Positions 32,733-40,353 of a stretch of DNA of 64,000 nt are shown here, one piece after another. This DNA is from Microbacterium maritypicum. GTDB taxonomy: Bacteria; Actinomycetota; Actinomycetes; Actinomycetales; Microbacteriaceae. Position 1 is the stretch's first letter. The number at the start of each line of letters is the position of its first letter. The notes below the pieces were generated by a model. The model made no database searches. It saw only the letters and a program-made list of their open reading frames with translations, and had not been told where the DNA came from. The stretch lies in assembly GCF_008868125.1 (NCBI RefSeq), contig NZ_WAAQ01000002.1, positions 434,001 to 498,000 on the forward strand, read 5' to 3'. The translations under genes were made by a program, and so were the position numbers.

Positions 32733-33092
32733 ATGCTGACCATTGCTTCCCGTCTTGATGTGATGAACCGACTCGGCCGGGCCATGGCTGATCCGACCCG
32801 TTCCCGGATCTTAATGACGTTGCTCGACGGACCGAGCTATCCCGCTGTGCTCTCGCGCGAACTGGAGCTGACGCGCTCGAACGTGTCGAACCACCTCACC
32901 TGCCTGCGCGATTGCGGCATCGTCGTTGCCGAGCCGGAGGGCCGTCAGACCCGATACGAAATCGCCGACCCGCACCTAGCTGCTGCCCTCGTCGCACTGG
33001 TGGACGTGACGCTGGCTGTCGACGTGCACGCCCCGTGCGTGGACTCGGCGTGCACGGTGGCGGGCTGCTGCGGAGCGGGGGCTGGCGCGTGA
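32733..33092 (+). CDS. cmtR: CmtR-like ArsR-family Cd/Pb sensor
   Basis: This 119-aa winged-helix repressor has Cys57 and Cys61 (LTCLRDC) and Cys102 (HAPC). These are the same positions as the metal ligands of Mycobacterium tuberculosis CmtR, a Cd(II)/Pb(II) sensor. Extra cysteines lie at the C-terminus (CTVAGCC). It releases DNA on metal binding and derepresses the downstream pump. The GTGA overlap with the ATPase gene supports one operon of cmtR, ATPase, cadD and lspA. Confidence 0.9.
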   Translation: MLTIASRLDVMNRLGRAMADPTRSRILMTLLDGPSYPAVLSRELELTRSNVSNHLTCLRDCGIVVAEPEGRQTRYEIADPHLAAALVALVDVTLAVDVHAPCVDSACTVAGCCGAGAGA

Positions 33093-35005
33093 GCGAGGCG
33101 TGTGGTTGCGAGCATGAGCCTGCCGCCACGGCGGGAGAGGAACACGAAGAGGCTGAGCGGCCCTGGTGGAAAGACCGCGGGATCATGGTGCCGATCTTCT
33201 CGGGTGTCGCGTTCCTGGGGGGTCTGATCCTCGAGTGGTCCGGCTTAGAGATCCCGGCGTTGGTGCTGTTCTGGGTCGGACTACTGCTGGGCGCGTCGAC
33301 GTTCACGCCGGGCGCGATCCGGAAACTATTCAAGGGCAAGCTCGGCATCGGGTTGCTGATGACGATCAGCGCGATCGGCGCAGTCATCCTCGGGTACGTG
33401 GAGGAGGCTGCAGCTCTGGCGTTCTTGTACTCGATCGCTGAGGCGCTCGAGGACAAGGCGATGGACCGCGCCCGCGGCGGGCTAAGGGCACTGCTGAAGC
33501 TCGTGCCGGAGACAGCGACGGTGCTGCAGGGCGGTGTCTCCGCGCAGGTACCGGCGAGAGAGTTGACGGTTGGCCAGGTCATGGTGGTCCGCCCGGGTGA
33601 GCGGATCGCGACCGATGGGATCGTCCGATCCGGGCGCTCCAGCCTGGACACATCGGCGATCACCGGGGAGTCGATCCCGGTCGAGGTCGAGCCTGGCGAT
33701 GTTGTGTCGGCCGGTGCGATCAACAGTGCCGGCGCGCTGGAGGTTGAGGCGACGGCTGCGGGCACCGATAACTCGCTCACGACGATCGTGGAGCTGGTCG
33801 AGAAAGCGCAGACCGACAAGGGCGAGCGTGCCCGTCTGGCGGACAGGATCGCCCGCCCACTGGTGCCCGGCGTTCTGATCCTCGCGGCGCTCGTCGCGAT
33901 CATCGGTTCGCTGCTGGGTGACCCGGAGGTGTGGATCACCCGCGCGCTCGTCGTGCTGGTCGCGGCGTCTCCGTGTGCGCTGGCGATCTCGGTCCCGCTG
34001 ACGGTCGTCGCTGCGATCGGCGCCGCGAGCAAGTTCGGTGTGATCATCAAGTCCGGCGCCGTTTTCGAGCGCTTCGGTACGGTCCGGCACGTCGCCGTCG
34101 ACAAGACCGGAACCCTTACCCGCAACGAACCCGTGGTCACCGCCGTACTCACCGCGAACGGTGTAACCGAGGTCCAGGCGTTGGCGTGGGCGGCTGCGCT
34201 GGAGCAGCACAGCACACATCCTCTTGCCTCAGCGATCACCGCCGCAGCTCCGGGGACACCGGCAGCTGCAGATGTGACCGAGCAGGCCGGCCACGGTATT
34301 GACGGCACCGTCGACGGATCGAGAATCACCGTCGGCAGTCCCCGCTGGCTGGACGCCGGCGACCTCGTTGAGCGGGTCGCAACGCTGGAAGAGCAGGGCA
34401 TGACCGTCGTCATCGTGCACCGAGACGGGTCACCGGTCGCCGCGATCGGCGTCCGCGACGAGCTGCGCCCTGAAGTCCCCCAGGTAGTCCGGACACTCAC
34501 CGGCCAGGGCGTCGGGGTGACGATGCTCACCGGCGACAACGCCCGGACCGCTCGTGCCCTGGCTGCGCAGGCCGGGATCAGCGATGTGCGCGCGGAGCTG
34601 CGCCCGGAGGACAAGGCGACCGCGATCGGGGAACTGTCGAAGGCGGGACCGGTCGCGATGATCGGCGATGGCATCAACGATGCCCCCGCCCTCGCGGGCG
34701 CAGACGTCGGCATCGCGATGGGCGCGACCGGCTCCGACGCAGCGATCGAATCCGCGGACGTGGCCTTCACCGGCCATGATCTACGCCTCATCCCGCGGGC
34801 GTTCGATCACGCCCGGCGCGGTCGACGGATCATCAACCAGAACATCATCCTGTCGCTGCTGATCATCACCGCCCTGCTCCCGCTCGCGCTCTTCGGCGTC
34901 CTGGGGCTCGCGGCTGTCGTCCTGGTCCACGAGGTCGCCGAGGTCATCGTGATCCTCAACGGCCTGCGGGCCGCCCGCACCCGCACGCCACGACTGGGAC
35001 GCTGA
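33089..35005 (+). CDS. P1B-4-type heavy-metal P-type ATPase
   Basis: This 638-aa pump has a short cysteine/histidine N-terminus (CGCEHEP). The transport motif is Ser294-Pro295-Cys296 (ASPCALAIS) in place of CPC, and a late helix contains VHEVAEV (His614, Glu615). The SPC/HE pair defines P1B-4 ATPases, which export Co, Zn, Cd or Fe. Asp338 lies in DKTGTLTRN, and GDGINDAPALAGAD is intact. GTG 33089 overlaps cmtR by 4 bp; a frame upstream of it is a shadow of cmtR. Given CmtR control it most likely exports cadmium, lead or zinc. Confidence 0.88.
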   Translation: MSEACGCEHEPAATAGEEHEEAERPWWKDRGIMVPIFSGVAFLGGLILEWSGLEIPALVLFWVGLLLGASTFTPGAIRKLFKGKLGIGLLMTISAIGAVILGYVEEAAALAFLYSIAEALEDKAMDRARGGLRALLKLVPETATVLQGGVSAQVPARELTVGQVMVVRPGERIATDGIVRSGRSSLDTSAITGESIPVEVEPGDVVSAGAINSAGALEVEATAAGTDNSLTTIVELVEKAQTDKGERARLADRIARPLVPGVLILAALVAIIGSLLGDPEVWITRALVVLVAASPCALAISVPLTVVAAIGAASKFGVIIKSGAVFERFGTVRHVAVDKTGTLTRNEPVVTAVLTANGVTEVQALAWAAALEQHSTHPLASAITAAAPGTPAAADVTEQAGHGIDGTVDGSRITVGSPRWLDAGDLVERVATLEEQGMTVVIVHRDGSPVAAIGVRDELRPEVPQVVRTLTGQGVGVTMLTGDNARTARALAAQAGISDVRAELRPEDKATAIGELSKAGPVAMIGDGINDAPALAGADVGIAMGATGSDAAIESADVAFTGHDLRLIPRAFDHARRGRRIINQNIILSLLIITALLPLALFGVLGLAAVVLVHEVAEVIVILNGLRAARTRTPRLGR

Positions 35006-35613
35006 TGCTCGCCACCATTGGATCAGCGATCGGCCTGTTCGCGGCAACCAACATCGACGACATCGTCGTGCTCACCGTGCTTTTCCTCGCCTCCAGCCGA
35101 GGGAAACCCCGGCCGTGGCAGATCGTCGCAGGCCAGTACCTCGGGTTCATCACCCTCGTCGTCATCAGCGTGATCGCCGCGCTCGGCCTCACCATCGTCC
35201 CGGACGAATGGGTCGGCTTCCTTGGCCTGATCCCGCTCGGCATCGGCATCTGGACGCTCATTCGCGGCCTGCGCCGCAACGGCGATGACGATGACGACGA
35301 CTCCAAGATCACCGCGGTCGGACTGTGGGGCGTCGCTGGTATCACGATCGCCAACGGGGCGGACAACATCTCCCTCTACACGCCGATCTTCCGCACCAGC
35401 ACGCCCGGCGACGTCGCGATCATGATCGTCGTGTTCCTCATCCTCGTTGCCGTCTGGTGCGCGGCGGGCCGGCTCATCGGCACTAACAAGGCAGTCACCG
35501 AGGGGTTGGAGCGCGTCGAGCACTGGCTTGTACCGGCAGTTTTCATCGGTCTGGGCCTGTTCATCCTGATCGAATCCGGGGTCATCGTCCGTCTGATCGA
35601 GGTCCTCGCATGA
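35005..35613 (+). CDS. cadD: CadD-family cadmium resistance transporter
   Basis: This 202-aa membrane protein has about five helices and a CadD-like start (ATNIDDIVVLTVLF). It has a charged loop DDDDDDS, and ANGADNISLYTPIF carries a second acidic site. CadD confers cadmium resistance in Gram-positive bacteria. Its ATG overlaps the ATPase stop by 1 bp (TGATG), and its stop overlaps lspA by 4 bp. It probably contributes to cadmium efflux beside the ATPase. Confidence 0.88.
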   Translation: MLATIGSAIGLFAATNIDDIVVLTVLFLASSRGKPRPWQIVAGQYLGFITLVVISVIAALGLTIVPDEWVGFLGLIPLGIGIWTLIRGLRRNGDDDDDDSKITAVGLWGVAGITIANGADNISLYTPIFRTSTPGDVAIMIVVFLILVAVWCAAGRLIGTNKAVTEGLERVEHWLVPAVFIGLGLFILIESGVIVRLIEVLA

Positions 35614-36143
35614 TCCCTTCCGAAACAGAAGCTCACCCGCCCGCTGTGCGCGAGCGGTCGTCGGCGCGGCGGTGGCAGCTCACTGGTGGAGCGCTCCTGA
35701 TCGCCGTGATTGTCGTGTTGATTGATCAGGGAACGAAGGTGTGGGCTGAAGCGGCCCTCACTGAGCGTGAGCGCGTCCCCCTAATCGGTGACCTGTTGGG
35801 TTTGCAGCTCGCCTACAACCCCGGAGCGGCATTCTCCTTCGGGGAAGGCTTCACCTGGGTGTTCGCGCTGCTAGCCGTCGCCGCCACCGTCACAGCAATC
35901 GTGTTCGCGTTCCGAGTACAACGCCTGGGATGGGCAATCGTCATCGGCGCGCTCGGAGGAGCTGCCGCCTCACACGCAGGCGACCGCCTTTTCCGCGATC
36001 CGGGATTCGCCCGCGGACACGTCGTGGACTTTCTCGCCTACGGAAATTGGTTCATCGGGAACATCGCCGACATCGTGATCTTCGCCGCAGCGGTCACCGG
36101 AGCGCTCCTCATGATCCGCGCCGGCGATGAGGCCACAAAGTGA
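35610..36143 (+). CDS. lspA: Lipoprotein signal peptidase homologue (copy 2)
   Basis: This 177-aa LspA-like protein has four membrane helices and the blocks LIDQGTK and AYNPGAAFSFG. The catalytic aspartates are present in GDRLFRD and NIAD. The usual GGxxGNLIDR is replaced by GGAAASHAGDR, so the Asn that normally precedes the first Asp is absent. It overlaps cadD by 4 bp. LspA genes frequently accompany cadmium operons. Whether this one is active, or works on particular substrates, cannot be told. Confidence 0.85.
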   Translation: MIPSETEAHPPAVRERSSARRWQLTGGALLIAVIVVLIDQGTKVWAEAALTERERVPLIGDLLGLQLAYNPGAAFSFGEGFTWVFALLAVAATVTAIVFAFRVQRLGWAIVIGALGGAAASHAGDRLFRDPGFARGHVVDFLAYGNWFIGNIADIVIFAAAVTGALLMIRAGDEATK

Positions 36144-36145
36144 AA

Positions 36146-36161
36146 CCGCTTTGAGAAGCGG
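36146..36161 (+). terminator. Stem-loop after lspA copy 2
   Basis: CCGCTT-TGAG-AAGCGG begins 3 nt past the lspA stop and would end the cmtR operon. The arms are perfect 6-bp complements. Confidence 0.6.
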
Positions 36162-36194
36162 GGACAACCCATCAACTCGCCCTCTACATCGGCG

Positions 36195-36407
36195 CTATTG
36201 CTCGGCGCGCAGCTCGTCGGCACCCGCGGTGCGGAAATTTCCAAGCGCATCGACACCTACGCGGCAGCGCTGCACCACAGCATGACGATCGCCGCAATGA
36301 GCGACCTCGACCTCTCCTACACGCCCCCGCTCGGCTCCCCCTGGGATGCCGTGCAGGTCGCAACCCAGGCATGGGAGCGCGAAGTTCGGACAATCGCCGT
36401 GGTGTAG
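36195..36407 (+). pseudogene. 3' remnant of a FAD-dependent oxidoreductase (copy 2)
   Basis: This encodes QLVGTRGAEISKRIDTYA and MSDLDLSYTPPLGSPWD, the C-terminal dimerisation segment of a NADH oxidase-like flavoprotein. The FAD and NAD domains are absent, and homology starts abruptly at TGCTCGGCGCG, the same point as copy 1 at 27281. It ends in TAG. The Tyr before TPP is conserved here but Cys in copy 1, so this copy is the less decayed. Confidence 0.8.
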
Positions 36408-36440
36408 CTCGCCCGTGCGTGCGGCTTCTGAGTGTGGGGA

Positions 36441-36593
36441 CTACGTAGGCGGGCGGTCACGTCGTAAGCGAAGCGCGACCCACAAACCGCATCGTCGACA
36501 GATGAACGCACCGTCGTTTCCGAGGGCGTGCAGCTTCCTTCGTGGTAGATGCCGGCCGCAGCACGTGCAGGCGACATCGAGCTCAGTCTCCAT
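36441..36593 (-). CDS. 50-aa zinc-ribbon protein
   Basis: This small gene encodes Cys9, Cys11, Cys12, then Cys32 and Cys35 (ACTCCGRHLP and FICRRCG), a compact zinc ribbon, with a basic C-terminus (LRLRRDRPPT). Its ATG overlaps the stop of the thioredoxin-like gene by 11 bp, consistent with coupling. Function is unknown; metal binding is the likely feature. It is short, but the coupled start and paired cysteines argue that it is real. Confidence 0.6.
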   Translation of the reverse strand: METELDVACTCCGRHLPRRKLHALGNDGAFICRRCGLWVALRLRRDRPPT

Positions 36594-36894
36594 AGGCCCT
36601 CATTGCCTCTCGGATCTGTTCAACCGTTGGCATCCCGGCCAACCCAGCAGGTGTGCTGTAGATGCGGCAAGCCAACTCACTACTACGATCCGACCCCGGG
36701 AAGAGATCGTTTCCGTCCACCGTGATCGTCGGGGAGCCCGCAAATTGAACCCCGGCGGCGTCTTCCTCTGTTCGGATGAGTCGATAACGCAGGCTCAATC
36801 CGTCGTGGCCTGTTTCGCTAAGCGCCTCGGCAACACGACGACTGGCCTCAACCCAGCTAGGGCAATCAGCGATATGCAGCAGCTCAATCTCCAC
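36583..36894 (-). CDS. Thioredoxin-like protein (alkylmercury-lyase-annotated family)
   Basis: This 103-aa protein has a thioredoxin-like fold. LLHIADCPSW has a single N-terminal cysteine (Cys11), the cis-proline loop is GSPTITVDG, and a second cysteine lies in ELACRIY. Proteins of this type sit near mercury and arsenic genes and are sometimes labelled alkylmercury lyase, but the residues of MerB are not visible. A decayed copy of the same gene lies at 27505. It is divergent from the metal operon. Confidence 0.7.
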   Translation of the reverse strand: MEIELLHIADCPSWVEASRRVAEALSETGHDGLSLRYRLIRTEEDAAGVQFAGSPTITVDGNDLFPGSDRSSELACRIYSTPAGLAGMPTVEQIREAMRAYGD

Positions 36895-37185
36895 GACTCA
36901 ATCATCCTCGATTCTCTGCTGATGTCGTGACCCATTTGTGGTGGAGGGCTATCACCGAAAACGATCGTTTCCGGCCGACGTACCGAGGTCGCCGGCCGAT
37001 TGTGCGACACGCCGGTCGCGCACCTGCCGAAAACCCCTGCCCGAACCTGTTGCGCCGAAACGGCCCGCCCGACCCTTTAGGCAATGTGAAAGCGGCCGCG
37101 ATTTCCGACAAGTTTCGTGAGACAACCGGCAGTTTCCGCAGCGCACCACTCACCCGTCTTTCCGGGGGTGCTCCGTCTCACCAAC

Positions 37186-37210
37186 CGACAAGTTTCGTGA
37201 GATCGGACAA
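37186..37210 (-). repeat. Terminal repeat, right end of the metal island
   Basis: On the minus strand it begins TTGTCCGATCTCACGAAA and continues CTTGTCG. It is the inverted partner of 13423-13447, and its first 16 nt are identical to the end at 13422. Confidence 0.65.
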
Positions 37211-37258
37211 CGGCGCCATCCCGGAGTTCCGCTTCGCAGGTGCTCCGAGACGACGCGG

Positions 37259-37273
37259 CGGCTTCCGAAGCCG
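37259..37273 (-). terminator. Stem-loop abutting the WYL gene stop
   Basis: CGGCTT-CCG-AAGCCG lies immediately past the stop codon of the WYL regulator. It is likely its terminator. The island end is 48 bp further out. Confidence 0.55.
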
Positions 37274-38248
37274 TCACGTGAGTCGCTCGCGGTCGACGAG
37301 GTGGGTGGCGAGCCGCTCGACGGCGCTCGCGAGCTCGGCCGGCTCGATGACAGATACCGGAGCAGTGAGCGCTATCTCGGCGATCGTCATCGCGAGCCTT
37401 CCGAGATCTTCGCTGCGGATTCCGATGACGCAGTGCTCTGCGTGATCCTCCCGCAGAGTGTGGTCGGCCCACCGGAGGACGCCCTCGATCTCGGCGTACG
37501 GCATGTGGATGACGAGGGTCGCAGCGTGATCGCGGGCGGTGCGGCCGATCGATCTCGCGACGAACTCGGCGGCGTCTCCTCCGGGAACCGTTCGGAGCGG
37601 GAAACGAGTGCCGACGGGTCGCGGCGCCTGGATGCGGTCGAGTCGGAACGTTCTCCAGTCGCCACGATCTCGGTCCCACGCGACGAGATACCAGCGACGC
37701 CCGGCTGTGACGAGCTGATGCGGCTCGACGTGCCGCCTGCTGCTCTCTTCCCGGGCTGGCCGATAGTCGAACCGCACATGCTCGTGGTCGCGACATGCTG
37801 CGGCGAATACGCTCAGCGACTCCGGATGGATGACGTCGTCGTCGACCGCCCGCCTCAGGGAGGCGACGCTCGAGTGCAGCGCCGACACCCGTCGACGAAG
37901 CCGGTGAGGCAGAAGCGCTTCGATCTTCGCCAGAGCGCGCAGTGATGTCTCCTCGATCCCACTGATGGCGGCTTCCGCGGCATAGCGCAAGCCGATCGCC
38001 ACCGCGACGGCCTCCTCGTCGTCGAGGATCAGCGGCGGCACATGCGCTCCCGTCGCGAGCCGGTAGCCGCCGTACCTCCCCGAGGTGGAATCGACCGGGT
38101 AGCCGAGCTCGCGAAGGCGGTCGAGGTCTCGCCGCACCGTTCGTTCGGTCACCCCGAGCCGAGCCGCCAGTTCCGCACAGGGCCAGAAGCGGTTGGTCTG
38201 CAGAAGCGACAACAACTGCAGGGCTCTGCCCGTGGGATTGGTTCTCAT
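37274..38248 (-). CDS. WYL-domain transcriptional regulator
   Basis: This 324-aa regulator has an N-terminal helix-turn-helix of the HTH-11 kind (CAELAARLGVTERTVRRDL, residues 18-36). A YGGYRL wing and a WYL domain at about residues 135-210 follow (RRWYLVAWDRDRGDWRTFRLDRI). WYL proteins sense ligands or nucleic acids and often control the neighbouring gene. It is divergent from the epoxide hydrolase gene with 109 bp between starts, so it may regulate it. Confidence 0.85.
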   Translation of the reverse strand: MRTNPTGRALQLLSLLQTNRFWPCAELAARLGVTERTVRRDLDRLRELGYPVDSTSGRYGGYRLATGAHVPPLILDDEEAVAVAIGLRYAAEAAISGIEETSLRALAKIEALLPHRLRRRVSALHSSVASLRRAVDDDVIHPESLSVFAAACRDHEHVRFDYRPAREESSRRHVEPHQLVTAGRRWYLVAWDRDRGDWRTFRLDRIQAPRPVGTRFPLRTVPGGDAAEFVARSIGRTARDHAATLVIHMPYAEIEGVLRWADHTLREDHAEHCVIGIRSEDLGRLAMTIAEIALTAPVSVIEPAELASAVERLATHLVDRERLT

Positions 38249-38357
38249 GATCTCAGCCTGCCGAGGATGCAGGACATCAGGTGTCCAGAATGCTCCGTAC
38301 GGTCCGAGTAGCCGCCGATCCAGACCCGCGATCGGTGCCGAACTCAGAGGAGCATCC

Positions 38358-39332
38358 ATGAAGCTGTCCGACTTCCCCGACCCCACCCTTATCCCGGTCA
38401 ACGGCGTCGAGCTCGAAGTCTTCGAGGCCGGGCGAGAGAATGCCGGGAACCCTGTCGTGCTCTGCCACGGATGGCCCGGGCATGCCTCCGTCTGGCGGCA
38501 TCAGGTGCCAGCGCTCGTCGCTGCGGGGTACCACGTCATCGTCCCGAACCAGCGCGGCTACGGCAACTCCTCGCGGCCGGCTGACGTGACGGCCTACGAC
38601 ATCGGACACCTCTCGGGCGACCTCGTCGCACTTCTCGATCACTTCGGATACGACAGGGCGGTCTTCGTCGGTCACGACTGGGGCGCGAGCGTCGTCTGGG
38701 GGCTGACGCTGCTGCATCCTGACCGTGTGGACAAGGTGATCAATCTGAGCCTGCCCTATCAGGAACGTGGAGAGGTTCCGTGGATCGAACTCATGGAAGC
38801 CGTGCTCGGTGGTGACTTCTACTTCGTCCACTTCAATCGACAGCCCGGCGTCGCAGACGCCGTCTTCGATGAGAACACGTTCCCGTTCCTTCGCAACCTG
38901 TACCGGAAGAACGAACCCCCGCGGCAGCCTCAGCCGGGGATGGCGTTCATCGATCTCGCCCGAGCGGAGGTACCACTCGGCGATCCCGTCATGAGCGACG
39001 AGGAACTCGACGTTCTCGTCTCGGCTTTCGAAACCTCGGGATTCACGGGCGGCGTGAACTGGTACAGGAACCTCGACCGCAACTGGCACCTGCTCGCCGA
39101 TGTGGACCCGATCATCCTCCACCCCGCACTCATGATCTACGGCGACAGAGACATGGTGCAGAAATCCGAAACCCTGGCGGACTTCGTGCCGAACGTCGAC
39201 GTCCTCAGCCTCGACTGCGGGCACTGGATCCAGCAGGAAAAGCCCGCCGAACTCAACGAGGCGATCGTGAGTTGGCTGCGACGACAGGACGCGACGCGCT
39301 CCTCCGGGTCGTGGTCAGGGTCAGCATCCTGA
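38358..39332 (+). CDS. Epoxide hydrolase-like alpha/beta hydrolase
   Basis: This 324-aa hydrolase has the oxyanion motif CHGWPGHASVWRHQ and the nucleophile elbow VGHDWGAS, with Asp as nucleophile as in epoxide hydrolases and dehalogenases. The catalytic His is in DCGHWIQQEKP near residue 295. GAGGAG lies 5 nt before the ATG. It may detoxify epoxides. It is divergent from the WYL regulator. Confidence 0.85.
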   Translation: MKLSDFPDPTLIPVNGVELEVFEAGRENAGNPVVLCHGWPGHASVWRHQVPALVAAGYHVIVPNQRGYGNSSRPADVTAYDIGHLSGDLVALLDHFGYDRAVFVGHDWGASVVWGLTLLHPDRVDKVINLSLPYQERGEVPWIELMEAVLGGDFYFVHFNRQPGVADAVFDENTFPFLRNLYRKNEPPRQPQPGMAFIDLARAEVPLGDPVMSDEELDVLVSAFETSGFTGGVNWYRNLDRNWHLLADVDPIILHPALMIYGDRDMVQKSETLADFVPNVDVLSLDCGHWIQQEKPAELNEAIVSWLRRQDATRSSGSWSGSAS

Positions 39333-39351
39333 GCGCCGGAAGGCCGACGAG

Positions 39352-40272
39352 TCAGGGCTTCGAGAGCATCCCGGTCTGCAGTGCCGTCCGGATGGTGGCG
39401 GGGTCGGCCAGGGCATCGATCTGGACGACTTTCCCCGCGCCGACGGTCAACACGTAGAGCGCGACGATCTCTTTCCGGTCGCGCCAATACGCGATCGCCG
39501 CGAGCCCTGCGAACTCCACGATGATCGCTTCATCGATGCGTCCGGACAGGGCATCGCCGACGGCGTCGGAGCCGGTGATCTTCGGCGTGAGGGCGGGAGC
39601 GTTCTCGGCCTGACGCGATGCGGCCAGGGCGATCGCATCCGCATCGGCGCGCAGGGTGACATCGGGATCCAGAAGGGCGATCAGATCGTGCATCTCGCCG
39701 CTGCGCGCGGCGGCGAGGAAGGCGACCACCTCGCGGCGCTGCTCCTGTCTGATCGCGTCCCAGTCGCGATCGCGCAGTCGCTGGCGAGCGCGTGACGCGC
39801 GCTTTTTGACCACGTCGACCGTCGAGCCGGCGATCTCGGCGATCTCGGCGAAGGGATAGCCGAAGACGTCGTGGAGCATGTAGCTCAGACGATCCACCGG
39901 CGAGAGCTCTCGCAGCACGATCGTGAATGCCATCGCCACCTGCTCGTCCTTCAGGATGAGCCGTTCCGGGTCCGCACGGGGATCGTCGATGGGGGTCGCG
40001 GGTTCTGCGATGTCGTCGACTGGCAGCGTCTGGTGCGTGCGTCGGCGCCGCGTCACGTCGATCGCCGCACGCGACACCACGGTGGTCAGCCAGGCGTCGA
40101 CGTCGTTGATCGTGCTCAGGTCGGTCTCGGCGAACCGGAGCCAGGCGTTCTGCACCGCATCTTCCGCGTCCCACATGTCGCCGAGGATTCGGTATGCCAG
40201 GACACGCAACCGGGCTCGCTGTGCGCCGAAGACCTCTGCGTTCGACACAGAGCTGCTGCGAGGTGCGGTCAC
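39352..40272 (-). CDS. ECF sigma factor with SnoaL-like C-terminus (SigJ/ECF41-like)
   Basis: This 306-aa sigma factor has region 2 (AYRILGDMWDAEDAVQNAWLR) and region 4 (LSPVDRLSYMLHDVFGYPFAEIAEI). They are followed by a SnoaL-like domain (residues 185-300) that modulates activity in this group. GTG 40272 is preferred over the frame start at 40335. It is divergent from a FAD-dependent oxidoreductase gene, the kind of partner such sigma factors usually control. No anti-sigma gene is present. Confidence 0.85.
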   Translation of the reverse strand: MTAPRSSSVSNAEVFGAQRARLRVLAYRILGDMWDAEDAVQNAWLRFAETDLSTINDVDAWLTTVVSRAAIDVTRRRRTHQTLPVDDIAEPATPIDDPRADPERLILKDEQVAMAFTIVLRELSPVDRLSYMLHDVFGYPFAEIAEIAGSTVDVVKKRASRARQRLRDRDWDAIRQEQRREVVAFLAAARSGEMHDLIALLDPDVTLRADADAIALAASRQAENAPALTPKITGSDAVGDALSGRIDEAIIVEFAGLAAIAYWRDRKEIVALYVLTVGAGKVVQIDALADPATIRTALQTGMLSKP

Positions 40273-40353
40273 CTTTCGAACACTACCTGCGTCATATAGG
40301 TAGCGGCTCGCTGCGCAAGCGTGGCCCACCGACAACTGGGGAAGGAACTACCT

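Larger units (their letters stand above)
13423..37210. mobile_element. Metal-resistance island bounded by inverted Tni-like ends
   Basis: Inverted 25-nt repeats at 13423-13447 and 37186-37210 bracket about 23.8 kb of copper, cadmium and envelope genes. An extra copy of the end motif lies 80 bp inside the right end (37106-37122). There is no transposase gene inside, so movement would need TniA/B/Q in trans, plausibly from the adjoining element. The 5 bp outside the two ends (ACAAT when taken with the adjoining end, and CGGCG) do not form a target duplication. The island may therefore have arisen by nested insertion or rearrangement rather than one simple event. Confidence 0.55.
36895..37273. 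repeat. Right-end region of the island with repeated end motifs
   Basis: This gene-free stretch holds the motif CGACAAGTTTCGTGAGA at 37106-37122 and again 80 bp on at 37186-37202. The second copy continues into the terminus ATCGGACAA. Further partial TTTCCG/GTTTCC repeats lie at 36965-37140. This is the expected layout of several transposase sites near one end. Beyond 37210 comes a stem-loop and the WYL gene stop. Confidence 0.6.

Noticed and set aside
32896..34791. 631-codon minus-strand frame opposite the cadmium ATPase
   Set aside because: Ser/Thr/Ala-rich antisense translation of an intact P-type ATPase.
36583..36894. True alkylmercury lyase (MerB)
   Set aside because: Too short and without the MerB catalytic cysteines; a thioredoxin-like fold is more likely.
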